A stretch of 64,000 nucleotides of DNA from JAAYJR01 sp964540755 (GTDB lineage: Bacteria > Bacteroidota > Bacteroidia > Bacteroidales > Prolixibacteraceae), in NCBI GenBank assembly GCA_964540755.1, contig CAZIOB010000167.1:21829-85828 (forward strand). Reading direction: 5' to 3'. The notes below the pieces were generated by a model. It was not told the DNA's origin, searched no databases, and was given only the letters and a program-made list of their open reading frames with translations. Shown in pieces: positions 18,441 through 27,537 of this stretch. A program made the translations under genes and the position numbers. Numbering within the stretch: position 1 is the stretch's first letter; each line of letters opens with the position of its first letter.

Positions 18441-18491
18441 TCATAAAATACATACCCAAATTTTATTACCTTTATACAAACTTAAAAATAT

Positions 18492-19799
18492 ATGTCTATG
18501 TCAAAAATCAGCCGTTATGAGGCGCTGAATTATCATGAAAAAGAGCGTCCGGGAAAAATTGAAGTAATGCCGACAAAACCATATAATACACAGAATGATT
18601 TATCATTGGCATACACCCCCGGAGTAGCCCAGCCTTGTCTGGAGATAAAAAAAAATCCTGATAATGTTTACAGATATACCGCTAAGGAGAACCTGGTGGC
18701 AGTAATAACAAACGGAACAGCCGTCCTGGGCCTCGGGGATATAGGGCCTGAAGCGGGGAAACCTGTCATGGAAGGGAAAGGCCTGCTTTTTAAGATATTC
18801 TCTGACATAGATGTTTTTGATATTGAGATCGATCAAAAAGACCCTGAAAAATTTATTGAAACAGTAAAGGCTATTGCTCCCGGCTTCGGAGGGATCAACC
18901 TGGAGGATATTAAAGCGCCTGAATGTTTTCAAATAGAGGAAACCCTGAAAAAAGAACTTAAAATACCCGTTTTTCACGATGACCAGCATGGAACAGCCAT
19001 CATATCGGCAGCAGGATTATTAAATGCCCTGGAACTGAACAAAAAAAATATTGCGGAGATAACAGTTGTCATCAGCGGAGCAGGCGCCGCTGCCGTCTCC
19101 TGTGCACGTCTTTATATCAGAATGGGCGTTAACCCTGAAAATATAATAATGTGTGACAGCAAAGGGGTACTGAACGAATCGCGTAATGATCTGAATAATA
19201 TCAAAAAACAGTTTGTGGCCAGAAAGAAACTCAATACTTTGGCAGAGGCTCTTAAAGGTTCAGATGTATTCCTCGGGCTCTCAGTCGGAGGCATCGTATC
19301 AAAAAAAATGATCCGGTCCATGGCTAAAGATCCGATAGTTTTTGCCCTTGCAAATCCCGATCCTGAAATATCATATGAAGAGGCTCTGGAAGCCCGTAAT
19401 GATGTTATAATGGCTACCGGGAGAAGTGATTATCCAAACCAGATCAATAATGTGCTTGGATTCCCGTTTATCTTCCGGGGTGCACTTGATGTACATGCAA
19501 CAGATATTAACGAAGAGATGAAAATAGCTGCTGCTGAGGCTTTGGCTGATCTTGCAAAGGAGGATATCCCTGAAATGGTTTTGCGTTCCTATAATGAAAA
19601 AAGTATCGCCTTCGGAAAAAATTATCTCATACCGAAACCTCTTGATCCGAGACTTATTATTAAAGTTTCAGGTGCTGTGGCCCGGGCAGCAATGGAAACG
19701 GGAGTCGCACAAAAGCCGGTAACTGACTGGAGGGCTTATGAAGAGGAGCTAAAAAACCGTCTTGGTGTAAAGAATTACAGAAAACTGGCGCTTTGGTAG
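18492..19799 (+). CDS. Malic enzyme (malate dehydrogenase, decarboxylating), short form
   Basis: The protein has 435 residues. It has the malic N-terminal domain (LSLAYTPGVAQPCLEI, GLGDIGPEAGKPVMEGK, VFHDDQHGTAI) and the NAD(P)-binding domain (VISGAGAAAVSCARLY). The enzyme converts malate to pyruvate and CO2 and yields NAD(P)H. Many Bacteroidota carry a roughly 760-residue form with a C-terminal phosphotransacetylase-like domain; this gene ends after the dehydrogenase part with a normal stop and recR follows, so it looks like a genuine short form rather than a truncation. Two ATG codons (18492, 18498) are possible starts. Confidence 0.93.
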   Translation: MSMSKISRYEALNYHEKERPGKIEVMPTKPYNTQNDLSLAYTPGVAQPCLEIKKNPDNVYRYTAKENLVAVITNGTAVLGLGDIGPEAGKPVMEGKGLLFKIFSDIDVFDIEIDQKDPEKFIETVKAIAPGFGGINLEDIKAPECFQIEETLKKELKIPVFHDDQHGTAIISAAGLLNALELNKKNIAEITVVISGAGAAAVSCARLYIRMGVNPENIIMCDSKGVLNESRNDLNNIKKQFVARKKLNTLAEALKGSDVFLGLSVGGIVSKKMIRSMAKDPIVFALANPDPEISYEEALEARNDVIMATGRSDYPNQINNVLGFPFIFRGALDVHATDINEEMKIAAAEALADLAKEDIPEMVLRSYNEKSIAFGKNYLIPKPLDPRLIIKVSGAVARAAMETGVAQKPVTDWRAYEEELKNRLGVKNYRKLALW

Positions 19800-19847
19800 T
19801 CCCGGTACCGGCATTCATTGACAAATAATTATAAATTTCTAATTAAC

Positions 19848-20474
19848 ATGAACATTGATAAATATCCTTCAAGATTACTGGAAAATGCCGTGAATGAATT
19901 CTCCAAACTACCGGGTATCGGCAGAAAGAGCGCCCTGAGAATGGTGCTTTATCTTTTACGCCAGGATAAACAGGAGGTTCTGGCATTTGCTCAGAGTCTG
20001 ATTACCCTTAAAGAGGAAGTAAAGCGCTGTAAAATTTGTCATAACATTTCAGACAGTGAAATTTGCAAGATATGTTCATCTAAGGGAAGAGACAGGTCAA
20101 TAATATGTGTTGTTGAAAATATCCGCGATGTAATGCTTTTTGAAAATACTAACCAGTTCAACGGGCTGTATCATGTGCTGGGCGGAGTTATCTCGCCAAT
20201 CGACGGGGTTGCTCCCGATGACCTTGAAATAGATTCACTCATCGAAAGATCTGAAAATCCGGAAATAAATGAAATAATTCTTGCCCTGCCAACAACTATG
20301 GAAGGTGATACAACTAATTTCTATATTTACAGAAAACTGAAAGATAAACCGGTAAAGGTTACAACTTTGTCACGCGGAATCGCTGTAGGCGACGACCTGG
20401 AATACACAGATGAAGTTACCCTTGGCCGTTCACTTATAAACAGGGTGCCGTACGATAATTCAACGGGAAGATAA
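19848..20474 (+). CDS. recR: Recombination protein RecR
   Basis: The protein has 208 residues. It shows the N-terminal helix-hairpin-helix (LPGIGRKSALRMVLYLL), a four-cysteine zinc finger (CKICHN...CKIC, about 57-72), a Toprim domain (ICVVENIRDVMLFE) and the C-terminal Walker B-like LSRGIAVGDDLEY. RecR acts with RecF and RecO to load RecA at gaps. ATG 19848 is used; a TTG 10 codons upstream is possible but not needed. It follows the malic enzyme gene by 48 bases and may be cotranscribed. Confidence 0.96.
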   Translation: MNIDKYPSRLLENAVNEFSKLPGIGRKSALRMVLYLLRQDKQEVLAFAQSLITLKEEVKRCKICHNISDSEICKICSSKGRDRSIICVVENIRDVMLFENTNQFNGLYHVLGGVISPIDGVAPDDLEIDSLIERSENPEINEIILALPTTMEGDTTNFYIYRKLKDKPVKVTTLSRGIAVGDDLEYTDEVTLGRSLINRVPYDNSTGR

Positions 20475-20495
20475 ATGTTCCGTTATGCATAATTT

Positions 20496-20518
20496 GCTTA
20501 AGAAAAGAGCTTTTTTTT
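20496..20518 (+). terminator. Weak terminator after recR
   Basis: A short stem (GCTT/GAGC) is followed at once by eight T, 22 bases after the recR stop. A wider inverted repeat TTCCGTTAT...ATAACGGAA encloses it. The stem is weak. Confidence 0.4.
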
Positions 20519-20652
20519 AAATTAAAAAATTTATAACGGAAGATAATTTTTCTGATAAGAAACCCGAAAAAATAAGAATCCGGGAAATCTGATCAAAAAG
20601 TCTCTTAAAAATATCAGAACAGATGAATTTTTCCGTTTTCCGGAGTAATAAC

Positions 20653-20660
20653 TAAATTTG
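20653..20660 (+). promoter_or_regulatory. -7 box for the glycosyltransferase gene
   Basis: TAAATTTG matches TAnnTTTG and lies 30 bases before ATG 20691. The -33 position is T-rich but not TTTG. Confidence 0.45.
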
Positions 20661-20690
20661 AACCTTAATAAATATTAGCCTGTTCAAATA

Positions 20691-22667
20691 ATGAAAATTT
20701 CAGTAATTATTGTAAACTACAATGTCAAACATTTTTTGGAGCAGTGTCTCCATTCAGTGATCAGGGCTTCAAAAAATATGAAGGTTGAAATTTTTGTAGT
20801 AGATAATAATTCGGTCGATGGTTCAATACAGCTTATCCGTGAAAAATTTCCGGAAATTAATCTGATAGAAAATAAAAAAAATGTTGGTTTTTCCAAGGCT
20901 AACAACCAGGCAATAAAAAAAGCAAAAGGTAAATATATTCTGCTTCTGAATCCGGATACAGTTGTTGAAGAGGATACCTTTATTAAAGTAACGGATTTCA
21001 TGGATAAACATCCGGAAGCCGGCGGACTAGGAGTAAAAATGATAGATGGGAAAGGAAATTTTCTCCCTGAATCAAAACGCGGGCTCCCAACTCCCTGGGT
21101 GGCTTTCAGTAAAATGTTCGGACTTTCAAAACTTTTCCCGAAATCCCGCAAATTTGACAGATATCATCTTTCATACCTTGATGAAAATAAAATACATGCT
21201 GTTGATGTACTTGCAGGAGCTTTTATGCTGATCAGGAGTGAAGTTTTCAATAAAACAGGACTGCTTGACGAAACTTTCTTCATGTACGGTGAAGACATAG
21301 ACATGTCGTACAGAATTACACAACATGGATATGTAAACTATTATTTCCCGGAAACAACTATTATTCACTATAAAGGAGAAAGCACTAAAAAGGGTTCTCT
21401 TAATTATGTGAAGTTTTTTTATAAAGCAATGATAATATTTGCCCAAAAACATTTCTCGGGAGGTAAAGTGAATGCTTTCACTTTTTTTATCAATCTGGCT
21501 GTCTGGTTCCACGCATTACTGTCAATACTAAAAAGAATCACAAATTATATATTTCTGCCCCTGATTGATGCGGTTATTATATACTCGGGTTATCTGTTCC
21601 TTGTCCCCTTATGGGAAAATATCAGATTTAAACCTGGATATTACGCTCCCGAATTCCTTAATTTTGTAGTCCCGGTCTATATCCTTTTCTGGCTGACCGC
21701 TGTTTTCTTTTCAGGAGGCTACAAAAAACCTGTCAGTCTGCTAAAAGTAGGCCGTGGCATTTTATATGGGACTATATCTATACTTCTGATATATTCACTG
21801 ATGGATGAAAAGTACAGATTTTCGCGTGCCCTGATACTTATGGGTTCTGTATGGACCGCTTTATCATTGATCTTGTACCGTCTTTTTCTTCACTGGATCA
21901 ACTGTAAAGCCTTCAGCCCGGTGCTGAAAAAAACAAAAAAAATTGCTATCGCAGGAAATCCTGACGAAGCCAATCGTGTGAAAAATCTGCTTGAACGAAC
22001 ACAAATAGATCTGGAATTTGCGGGATTTATTGCTACTGACGATACTGTCAGCCAGGAGCAATACATTGGTTCTCTCAGCCAACTGGAACAGATTGTGCGA
22101 ATAAACCGGATAGATGAGATTATTTTTTGTGCCGGGAATATCAGTTCGACAGATATTATAAAAGCTATGCTCGAACTTACCGGTCTTGATATAGATTATA
22201 AAATTGCACCCCCGGAAAGTTACAGTATAATAGGCAGCAACTCTGTGCATACTGCCGGGGATTTGTATGTTGTTCACATAAATGCAATATCCGCGAAATC
22301 AAACAGAAGGAAAAAAAGAGCTTTTGACTTTGTCTCTTCCCTGGCTATCCTCTTTATAAGTCCGCTGGTAATATGGTTTTTCAAAAGGAAAGCTGATCTT
22401 CTGAAGAACATCCTTGATGTTCTTACAGGCAAGAAATCATGGGTAGGTTACTCAACTTGCCGGGAACAGTTTAAAGATCTTCCTCCCCTGAAACAGGGCA
22501 TTCTGACACCGGTTGATAAATTTGGTGAAAAAAATTTTGATCCCGGCGAAATCAGTGAACTTAATATTTTATATGCAAAGAATTACAGTATTTCCGGAGA
22601 TGCAGAGATAATAATCAGGAATTTTAAAAAACTTAGCAGAAAAAAAACTACTAATTCAAATGGATAA
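20691..22667 (+). CDS. GT2 glycosyltransferase fused to a membrane part and an incomplete phosphoglycosyl-transferase domain
   Basis: The protein has 658 residues. Residues 1 to about 240 are a GT2 (GT-A) domain: SVIIVNYNVKHFLEQCL, VVDNNSVDGS, NVGFSKANNQAI, LLLNPDTVV and FMYGEDIDMSYR. Five or six membrane helices follow (about 262-405). A Rossmann-like part (about 415-535, KKIAIAGNPDEANRV) resembles the middle domain of WcaJ-type polyprenyl-phosphate sugar transferases. The end keeps scattered features of their catalytic domain (KKRAFDFVSSLAILFISP, KSWVGYS, GILTPVD, YAKNYSISGD), but the central catalytic stretch is missing. It probably builds a cell-surface glycan at the inner membrane with the GT2 domain as the active part. 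A GNAT gene overlaps its 3' end by eight bases. Confidence 0.85.
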   Translation: MKISVIIVNYNVKHFLEQCLHSVIRASKNMKVEIFVVDNNSVDGSIQLIREKFPEINLIENKKNVGFSKANNQAIKKAKGKYILLLNPDTVVEEDTFIKVTDFMDKHPEAGGLGVKMIDGKGNFLPESKRGLPTPWVAFSKMFGLSKLFPKSRKFDRYHLSYLDENKIHAVDVLAGAFMLIRSEVFNKTGLLDETFFMYGEDIDMSYRITQHGYVNYYFPETTIIHYKGESTKKGSLNYVKFFYKAMIIFAQKHFSGGKVNAFTFFINLAVWFHALLSILKRITNYIFLPLIDAVIIYSGYLFLVPLWENIRFKPGYYAPEFLNFVVPVYILFWLTAVFFSGGYKKPVSLLKVGRGILYGTISILLIYSLMDEKYRFSRALILMGSVWTALSLILYRLFLHWINCKAFSPVLKKTKKIAIAGNPDEANRVKNLLERTQIDLEFAGFIATDDTVSQEQYIGSLSQLEQIVRINRIDEIIFCAGNISSTDIIKAMLELTGLDIDYKIAPPESYSIIGSNSVHTAGDLYVVHINAISAKSNRRKKRAFDFVSSLAILFISPLVIWFFKRKADLLKNILDVLTGKKSWVGYSTCREQFKDLPPLKQGILTPVDKFGEKNFDPGEISELNILYAKNYSISGDAEIIIRNFKKLSRKKTTNSNG

Positions 22668-23187
22668 TCAGTTAAATTTCGGAAAAATTATATTGCGGCC
22701 CATGGAACCCGAAGATATAGATCTGCTATATATTTGGGAAAATAATAGTGATATCTGGGAGTTGAGTAATACGCGCACTCCTTTTTCAAAATTTATACTA
22801 AAAAAATATATAAGTAATTCTTATAAAGATATTTATGAAACAAAACAGCTGCGCCTGATAATAGGAAACAGGTCACAGCGGCCTTTAGGCGCTATCGACC
22901 TGTTCGACTTTGAACCTTATCATCTGCGGGCAGGGGTAGGTATTCTTATACACAGATCAGAAGACCATAACCTTGGGTATGCTGCGGATGCCCTGGCTGC
23001 ACTGAGTGATTATGCATTGAAGACACTTGGGTTAAAACAGATTTATGCCAATATTGCTGCGGACAATGAAAGTAGTATAGCTCTGTTCAGAAAATCAGGA
23101 TTTGTTGAGGCAGGCCTGAAAAAGTACTGGTTAAAAACCTTTACAGGCTGGAAAGATGAAATATTATTTCAAAAGATACTTGGCTGA
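22660..23187 (+). CDS. GNAT-family N-acetyltransferase (RimJ/RimL or sugar type)
   Basis: The protein has 175 residues with one GNAT acetyltransferase_3-type domain: ILRPMEPEDIDLLYIWENN at the start, the acyl-CoA loop region HNLGYAADALAALSDYA near 107-123, and the C-terminal NIAADNESSIALFRKSGFVE motif. It transfers an acetyl group from acetyl-CoA to an amine. Its start overlaps the glycosyltransferase gene, so it is translationally coupled to it; acetylation of an amino sugar of the same glycan is a reasonable guess but cannot be shown here. Its 3' end overlaps the convergent gene at 23169 by 19 bases. Confidence 0.85.
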   Translation: MDNQLNFGKIILRPMEPEDIDLLYIWENNSDIWELSNTRTPFSKFILKKYISNSYKDIYETKQLRLIIGNRSQRPLGAIDLFDFEPYHLRAGVGILIHRSEDHNLGYAADALAALSDYALKTLGLKQIYANIAADNESSIALFRKSGFVEAGLKKYWLKTFTGWKDEILFQKILG

Positions 23188-23636
23188 CAAACCGGCACCT
23201 CTTCCAGAAACTTATAACTCATGGTATCGTAATCCATTTCACATACAAAGTGTTGCAAACCATTTGAAACGATAATTATCTTTACTTTTAGCGCCATATT
23301 GTATCTTACTACCTGATCAAAGGTTTTCTGGCTTATCATGGTAAGAGGTGACTTAAACTCTGCAATAAGTAAAGGTTCGCCGGTTCGCCGGTAAATGACC
23401 AAATCAAACCGGAAAATCTTGTTATTCAATGAAATCTGTTTTTCAACTGCCATATGTGATTCAGGATATTTTTTCTCGTTTTTCAGATATTGGATGAAGT
23501 TTTGCCTTACCCACTCCTCCGGAGTCAATAAAACAAATCTTTTCCTTGTCTGATCAAAAATGTATTTCCTGGCTCCTGCCTCTTTAATCCTGAAATGACA
23601 GGAGGGTAAGTTCAGCTCTTGCATATTGATTCCCAT
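23169..23636 (-). CDS. Stand-alone type I restriction HsdR N-terminal-like nuclease domain
   Basis: The protein has about 155 residues. It matches the HSDR_N_2 family: the LTPEEWVRQNFIQYL segment, then a PD-(D/E)xK-like core FRFDLVIYRRTGEPLLIAEFKS with Asp before the strand and ExK in IAEFK. The family consists of small stand-alone proteins of unknown function in Bacteroidota; no helicase, HsdM or HsdS gene is nearby. Either ATG 23636 or ATG 23624 may be the start. The 3' end is antisense to the end of the GNAT gene. Confidence 0.82.
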   Translation of the reverse strand: MGINMQELNLPSCHFRIKEAGARKYIFDQTRKRFVLLTPEEWVRQNFIQYLKNEKKYPESHMAVEKQISLNNKIFRFDLVIYRRTGEPLLIAEFKSPLTMISQKTFDQVVRYNMALKVKIIIVSNGLQHFVCEMDYDTMSYKFLEEVPVCQPSIF

Positions 23637-24110
23637 GAATAATTTTTTTACTCTCCGGCAAATATTAACCGGTAATCCGTAAAAATTTAATTTTGCATTG
23701 TTCTGTCCATCACAAAGTAAACCATTCTTATAAAACGAACATCAATTTTTATTATGCAATTTTTTTATTCAATCTGAAAATCTGTTCCGGCCCTCAATCG
23801 CATGCCGCTATTAAAAATGACCGTTTAAAGTTACTCAAGGCAAAAATGGATGAGCTCTCATAACTATTTACTGACAGGTGCTACAGAAAAAATTTTTATC
23901 CAACTTTTTAAAACCAGTCTGGTTCCGGCTTGTCCGGGTCAGATTAAATTATGAGAAAGGATATTGATAAATTTTCACTAAATATTGAAAAAAAAGAAAT
24001 ATTGACTACAGTATAAAACTAAATTTAGTGATATTTACTGATTGAAAAATATAACAATTATTCAAGATATTTTTATTAACAGCCACTCAAAGATCACTTA
24101 AAGTATTAAT
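23637..24110. other. Intergenic region upstream of holA
   Basis: This is 474 AT-rich bases. It contains a plus-strand TAATTTTG box at 23688-23695, far from any gene start, and a perfect nine-base inverted repeat TCACTAAAT (23975-23983) / ATTTAGTGA (24023-24031) about 80 bases before holA. No gene was recognised; a 21-codon frame at 23951 has no support. Confidence 0.5.
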
Positions 24111-25112
24111 ATGAACTTTGAAACAATAATACAAAATCTTAAAAACAAAGTTTATCACCCTATATATCTTTTACAGGGTGATGAACCTTATTTTATAGAC
24201 CAGGTATCTGATTATATTGAAAAAAATGTCTTAAGTGAAGATGAAAAAAGTTTTAACCTGACAATTTTTTACGGAAAGGATTCCGATCCTGTGACAATTG
24301 CTGAAAGCGCACTGCGTTTTCCTATGATGGCCCAAAAGCAGGTTGTAATTGTTAAAGAAGCCCAAAGTTTAAAAAACATTGAACAACTGGGGGGGTATGC
24401 AATGAAGCCTTCACCCTCTACAATACTGGTATTAAACTACAAATACAAAACATTAGACGGCCGTACCAGACTGCTAAAAAATATTTCAAAAAACGGTGTG
24501 GTCCTTACAACAAAAAAAATTTACGATAACCAGCTTCCCGCATGGATTGAAAATTACCTGCACAACAAAAATTATACTATCACTCCTCAGGCCGGACAAA
24601 TATTAACAGCTCATTTAGGGACAGACCTGAGCAAAGTGACAAATGAACTGGACAAGCTCATCATTGCCATTGGAGACACAGGGAGAATAACACCTGAACA
24701 TATAGAAAAAAATATAGGTTTTAGCAAAGATTATAATATTATTGAATTACAAAATGCCCTGGGAGAAAGAAATATCTTAAAAGCTAATCAGATAATTAAT
24801 TATTTCGGGGCAAATCCGACAATGCATCCGATGCAAAAAACAGTTGCCGGGCTTTTCTTTTATTTCTCGAAACTGTTTTCTTATCATTTTTTAAATGATA
24901 AGTCAGAGAAAGGATTTGGGAAAAGATATAATCTGCATCCCTTCATTGCAGGTAAATACGTATCAGCCGCCAAAAAATACACTCCCTCCAAATTATACCG
25001 GATTATAGGAATTCTAAGGGAATATGACATGAAAAGCAAAGGGGTGGACAGTTCGGGCAAGGTAGAACAACTTGAATTACAGAAAGAAATGATATATAAA
25101 ATACTACATTAA
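24111..25112 (+). CDS. holA: DNA polymerase III subunit delta
   Basis: The protein has 333 residues. The clamp-loader delta pattern is clear: YLLQGDEPYFIDQVSDYI near 17-34, LRFPMMAQKQVVIVKEAQ, TILVLNYK, and the C-terminal KYTPSKLYRIIGILREYDMKSKG that forms the collar domain. Delta opens the sliding clamp as part of the clamp loader. The stop codon overlaps the ATG of the rhomboid gene by one base, so the two are translationally coupled. Confidence 0.93.
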   Translation: MNFETIIQNLKNKVYHPIYLLQGDEPYFIDQVSDYIEKNVLSEDEKSFNLTIFYGKDSDPVTIAESALRFPMMAQKQVVIVKEAQSLKNIEQLGGYAMKPSPSTILVLNYKYKTLDGRTRLLKNISKNGVVLTTKKIYDNQLPAWIENYLHNKNYTITPQAGQILTAHLGTDLSKVTNELDKLIIAIGDTGRITPEHIEKNIGFSKDYNIIELQNALGERNILKANQIINYFGANPTMHPMQKTVAGLFFYFSKLFSYHFLNDKSEKGFGKRYNLHPFIAGKYVSAAKKYTPSKLYRIIGILREYDMKSKGVDSSGKVEQLELQKEMIYKILH

Positions 25113-25723
25113 TGATTACATGGTTTATAATAGGAATTACTGTCGTTATGTCAGTAATGGTATTTCAAAGTGACAAGCTTATGGATAAACTGCAATTCAA
25201 TGCAGCACTCATAATTCATAAAAAAGAATATTACCGGTTAATTTCACATGCATTCATACATGTTGGCTGGTCTCATCTTATTGTGAACATGCTCGTTCTT
25301 TATTTCTTCGGCAGAGCAGTGGAAAATTATCTGTCCTATCTTTTCGGTAATAAGGCTGCCTTGTATTTTATTATTTTATACCTGGGAGGAATACTCTTCT
25401 CGAACTTATGGGGGCTCATCAAAAACAAAAACAATTATTATTACAACGCAGTGGGCGCTTCGGGGGCCGTATCTGCTGTATTGTTCTCTTTTATATTCCT
25501 TAATCCGCTTGAACTGCTTTATCTGTTTGCCATAATACCTATACCGGGAATAATATTCGGTATAGGTTATCTCTTCTATTCATATCAGATGGGGAAACGC
25601 GAATCCGACAATATTGCTCACGATGCCCATTTCCTTGGGGCGGTATTCGGTTTCGTATATCCTGTCATATTAAAACCTGGCCTTTTCGAAAACTTTATAA
25701 ATCAGTTATTTTCGTTTCTTTAA
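25112..25723 (+). CDS. Rhomboid-family intramembrane serine protease
   Basis: The protein has 203 residues with about six membrane helices and no extra domain. The catalytic serine is in GASGA near 121-125, and the catalytic histidine in HDAHFLGA near 173-180. The HAFIHVGWSHLIVNM segment is the L1/H2 region typical of the family. It cleaves membrane proteins within the bilayer; the substrate is unknown. It overlaps holA by one base and is followed by the aminotransferase gene after two bases. Confidence 0.93.
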   Translation: MITWFIIGITVVMSVMVFQSDKLMDKLQFNAALIIHKKEYYRLISHAFIHVGWSHLIVNMLVLYFFGRAVENYLSYLFGNKAALYFIILYLGGILFSNLWGLIKNKNNYYYNAVGASGAVSAVLFSFIFLNPLELLYLFAIIPIPGIIFGIGYLFYSYQMGKRESDNIAHDAHFLGAVFGFVYPVILKPGLFENFINQLFSFL

Positions 25724-25725
25724 GC

Positions 25726-26553
25726 ATGACATTTATTATTCAGAACGGAGAAATAGTAAAAAAAGAGAAAGCCGACCCCCAAATGTTTATGGAAAATGAA
25801 TCATTCAGCCTGTCTCAAAAAATATGGTTTGGATTCGGTGGCATACCTCTGTTTGCTGAAAACATGCAATTATTTGATAAACAGTTAAAATTACTGAATT
25901 TACCCCGTCCAAAGGAATTTACAGATACAATAGAAATGATGAGGCTGGTAAAAAGGATGCTGAATAAAAACAAATTTTACCTCTCCGGTTATATTTATCT
26001 CCATTACTCTTACACAGGCAGAAAAACAAATACTCTTATTACATCGCGTCCCCTGGAGTATTCCGGGTTCCCTTTTTCACAGGAAGGATTACTGGTCTCT
26101 TTTTCAGATCTGAAAAAATTCTCCGGCAACCAATTTAACAGGTATCTCTTTTTTAACAGAACTCTCTGGAATGCAGCACTGGCAGGATTGAATGGCACAT
26201 ACTGCAAAAATTCGGTAATCCTCAATGAAAATGATATGGTCTGCGAATGTGCTTTTGCCAATATTTTTATGTTGAAAGGTACAAAATTAATAACACCTTC
26301 CATGTCAACAGGATGTTACGAAGATACACTCCGCAATATTATCATAGAAGCAGCAGAGAGTGCCGGTATTGAAAAAACAGAAGAGGCGGAAATCCACAAA
26401 AACGGCATGAAGAATATGGACGAATTATTTATTGCCGGCGAGCAAACCGGCATTAGCCGGATTATTGGTGTTGAAGAAAAAAGGTTTCTTCACCATTATT
26501 CCCCGGAAATATATAAAAAGGTCAATAAATATTTAGAAGAGAAAGTAAATTAA
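25726..26553 (+). CDS. Class IV aminotransferase-fold enzyme (PabC/IlvE-like)
   Basis: The protein has 275 residues. It has the fold-type IV PLP pattern: RYLFFNRTLWNAALAGLN carries the cofactor lysine-equivalent region, NDMVCECAFANIFML, and GCYEDTLRNIIIEAA. The size and the AFANIF motif fit 4-amino-4-deoxychorismate lyase or a branched-chain or D-amino acid transaminase. The usual lysine in the cofactor strand is not obvious to me in the RYLFFNRTLW segment (usually LKxxNY), so catalysis should be tested. It lies two bases after the rhomboid gene and its stop overlaps the convergent yqgE gene. Confidence 0.78.
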   Translation: MTFIIQNGEIVKKEKADPQMFMENESFSLSQKIWFGFGGIPLFAENMQLFDKQLKLLNLPRPKEFTDTIEMMRLVKRMLNKNKFYLSGYIYLHYSYTGRKTNTLITSRPLEYSGFPFSQEGLLVSFSDLKKFSGNQFNRYLFFNRTLWNAALAGLNGTYCKNSVILNENDMVCECAFANIFMLKGTKLITPSMSTGCYEDTLRNIIIEAAESAGIEKTEEAEIHKNGMKNMDELFIAGEQTGISRIIGVEEKRFLHHYSPEIYKKVNKYLEEKVN

Positions 26554-27140
26554 TTCATTGCCGGATTCTCGGGGAAATTTTCCCAGATAGTATATCGCCT
26601 TCCCACCTTTTTTACAAATTCAGCCCATGATGATTCCCGGAGATCACGCATCACGGTTTCCTCATCTACATCATCTACAAGCCATGAATCTTCTTTGATC
26701 TCTTTTTCGAGCTGACCTGAATCCCAACCGGAATAACCAATAAAAAACCTTATATCAGCAGGATCTATAACGCCGGCACTAATCTGTTGCCTGAGAGTTT
26801 CAAAGTCGCCTCCCCAGAAAATATTACCTAAAACCGGTATGCTACCGGGTAATTTATTACCCAGTTTATGGATAAAATATACAGAATCTGTGGCAACCGG
26901 GCCTCCAAGATATACATCACATTCAAATTCCGGGAATCCGGGCAAAATGTCATGAATTCCCAAATCCACCTTTTTATTAAGAATAAATCCTACTGCACCT
27001 TTCCCACTATATGCCACTAAAAATATAACCGACCGGTTAAAAAAATTACCCGGCAGAAAAGGCTCTGCAATCAGGATACGACCCTTCCGGGGCGCAACAT
27101 TATTAGTCTGAATTTTAAATATGTCTAAATTATCTTTCAT
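26550..27140 (-). CDS. YqgE/AlgH family protein
   Basis: The protein has 196 residues. The family core is visible: GRILIAEPFLPGNFFNRSVI, GAVGFILNKK, VYLGGPVATDSVYFIH and FIGYSGWDSGQLEKEI. The structure of relatives is known but the function is not settled; some members affect transcription. ATG 27140 is chosen over an upstream ATG because the conserved part starts shortly after. The 3' end overlaps the class IV aminotransferase gene by four bases on the other strand. Confidence 0.92.
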   Translation of the reverse strand: MKDNLDIFKIQTNNVAPRKGRILIAEPFLPGNFFNRSVIFLVAYSGKGAVGFILNKKVDLGIHDILPGFPEFECDVYLGGPVATDSVYFIHKLGNKLPGSIPVLGNIFWGGDFETLRQQISAGVIDPADIRFFIGYSGWDSGQLEKEIKEDSWLVDDVDEETVMRDLRESSWAEFVKKVGRRYTIWENFPENPAMN

Positions 27141-27225
27141 AACCATAAGCAATATAAGAAATTTCAATTATTCCTCAAACAATTGCTTTATTCATTACAA
27201 AAATTATGCGATTATTTTTCAGGGA

Positions 27226-27537
27226 TTAATCTTCCTGGATCACTATGAATACATCCTCATCAGGTTTAGACATAAAATATTGTTCGCGGGCAAACTTCTC
27301 AAGCTGTTCCTTACCTGCATTCAGTTCTTCCAGTCTTTTGCGGTCAGAAGCAATTCTCTCAATGTAATACTCTTTCTGTGCCTTTAATTCACCTAAACGT
27401 TCTCTGTTTTGATTATGAGCCATAAAGCTGTTCTCATCAAAAAGGATAATCCATGCCATAAATAAAATACAGGAAACCAGATATTTATTTGTTATAATCC
27501 TGTACCATTTTTGTTCTTTCAAGTTATTATTTTCCAT
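27226..27537 (-). CDS. Septum formation initiator (FtsB/DivIC-like)
   Basis: The protein has 103 residues: a short cytoplasmic part, one membrane helix (about 19-34, YLVSCILFMAWIILF), then a coiled coil (about 42-80, rich in Glu/Lys/Arg with heptad Leu/Ile) and the conserved end LEKFAREQYFMSKPDEDVF. FtsB/DivIC proteins link early and late division proteins in the divisome. It lies 85 bases upstream of yqgE on the same strand. Confidence 0.92.
   Translation of the reverse strand: MENNNLKEQKWYRIITNKYLVSCILFMAWIILFDENSFMAHNQNRERLGELKAQKEYYIERIASDRKRLEELNAGKEQLEKFAREQYFMSKPDEDVFIVIQED

Noticed and set aside
18492..19799. Truncated malic enzyme
   Set aside because: The protein lacks the phosphotransacetylase-like extension of many relatives, but it ends cleanly, no remnant follows before recR, and short active forms are common.
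23951..24016. Small gene upstream of holA
   Set aside because: A 21-codon frame without promoter, conserved motif or ribosome-binding site; chance is sufficient.
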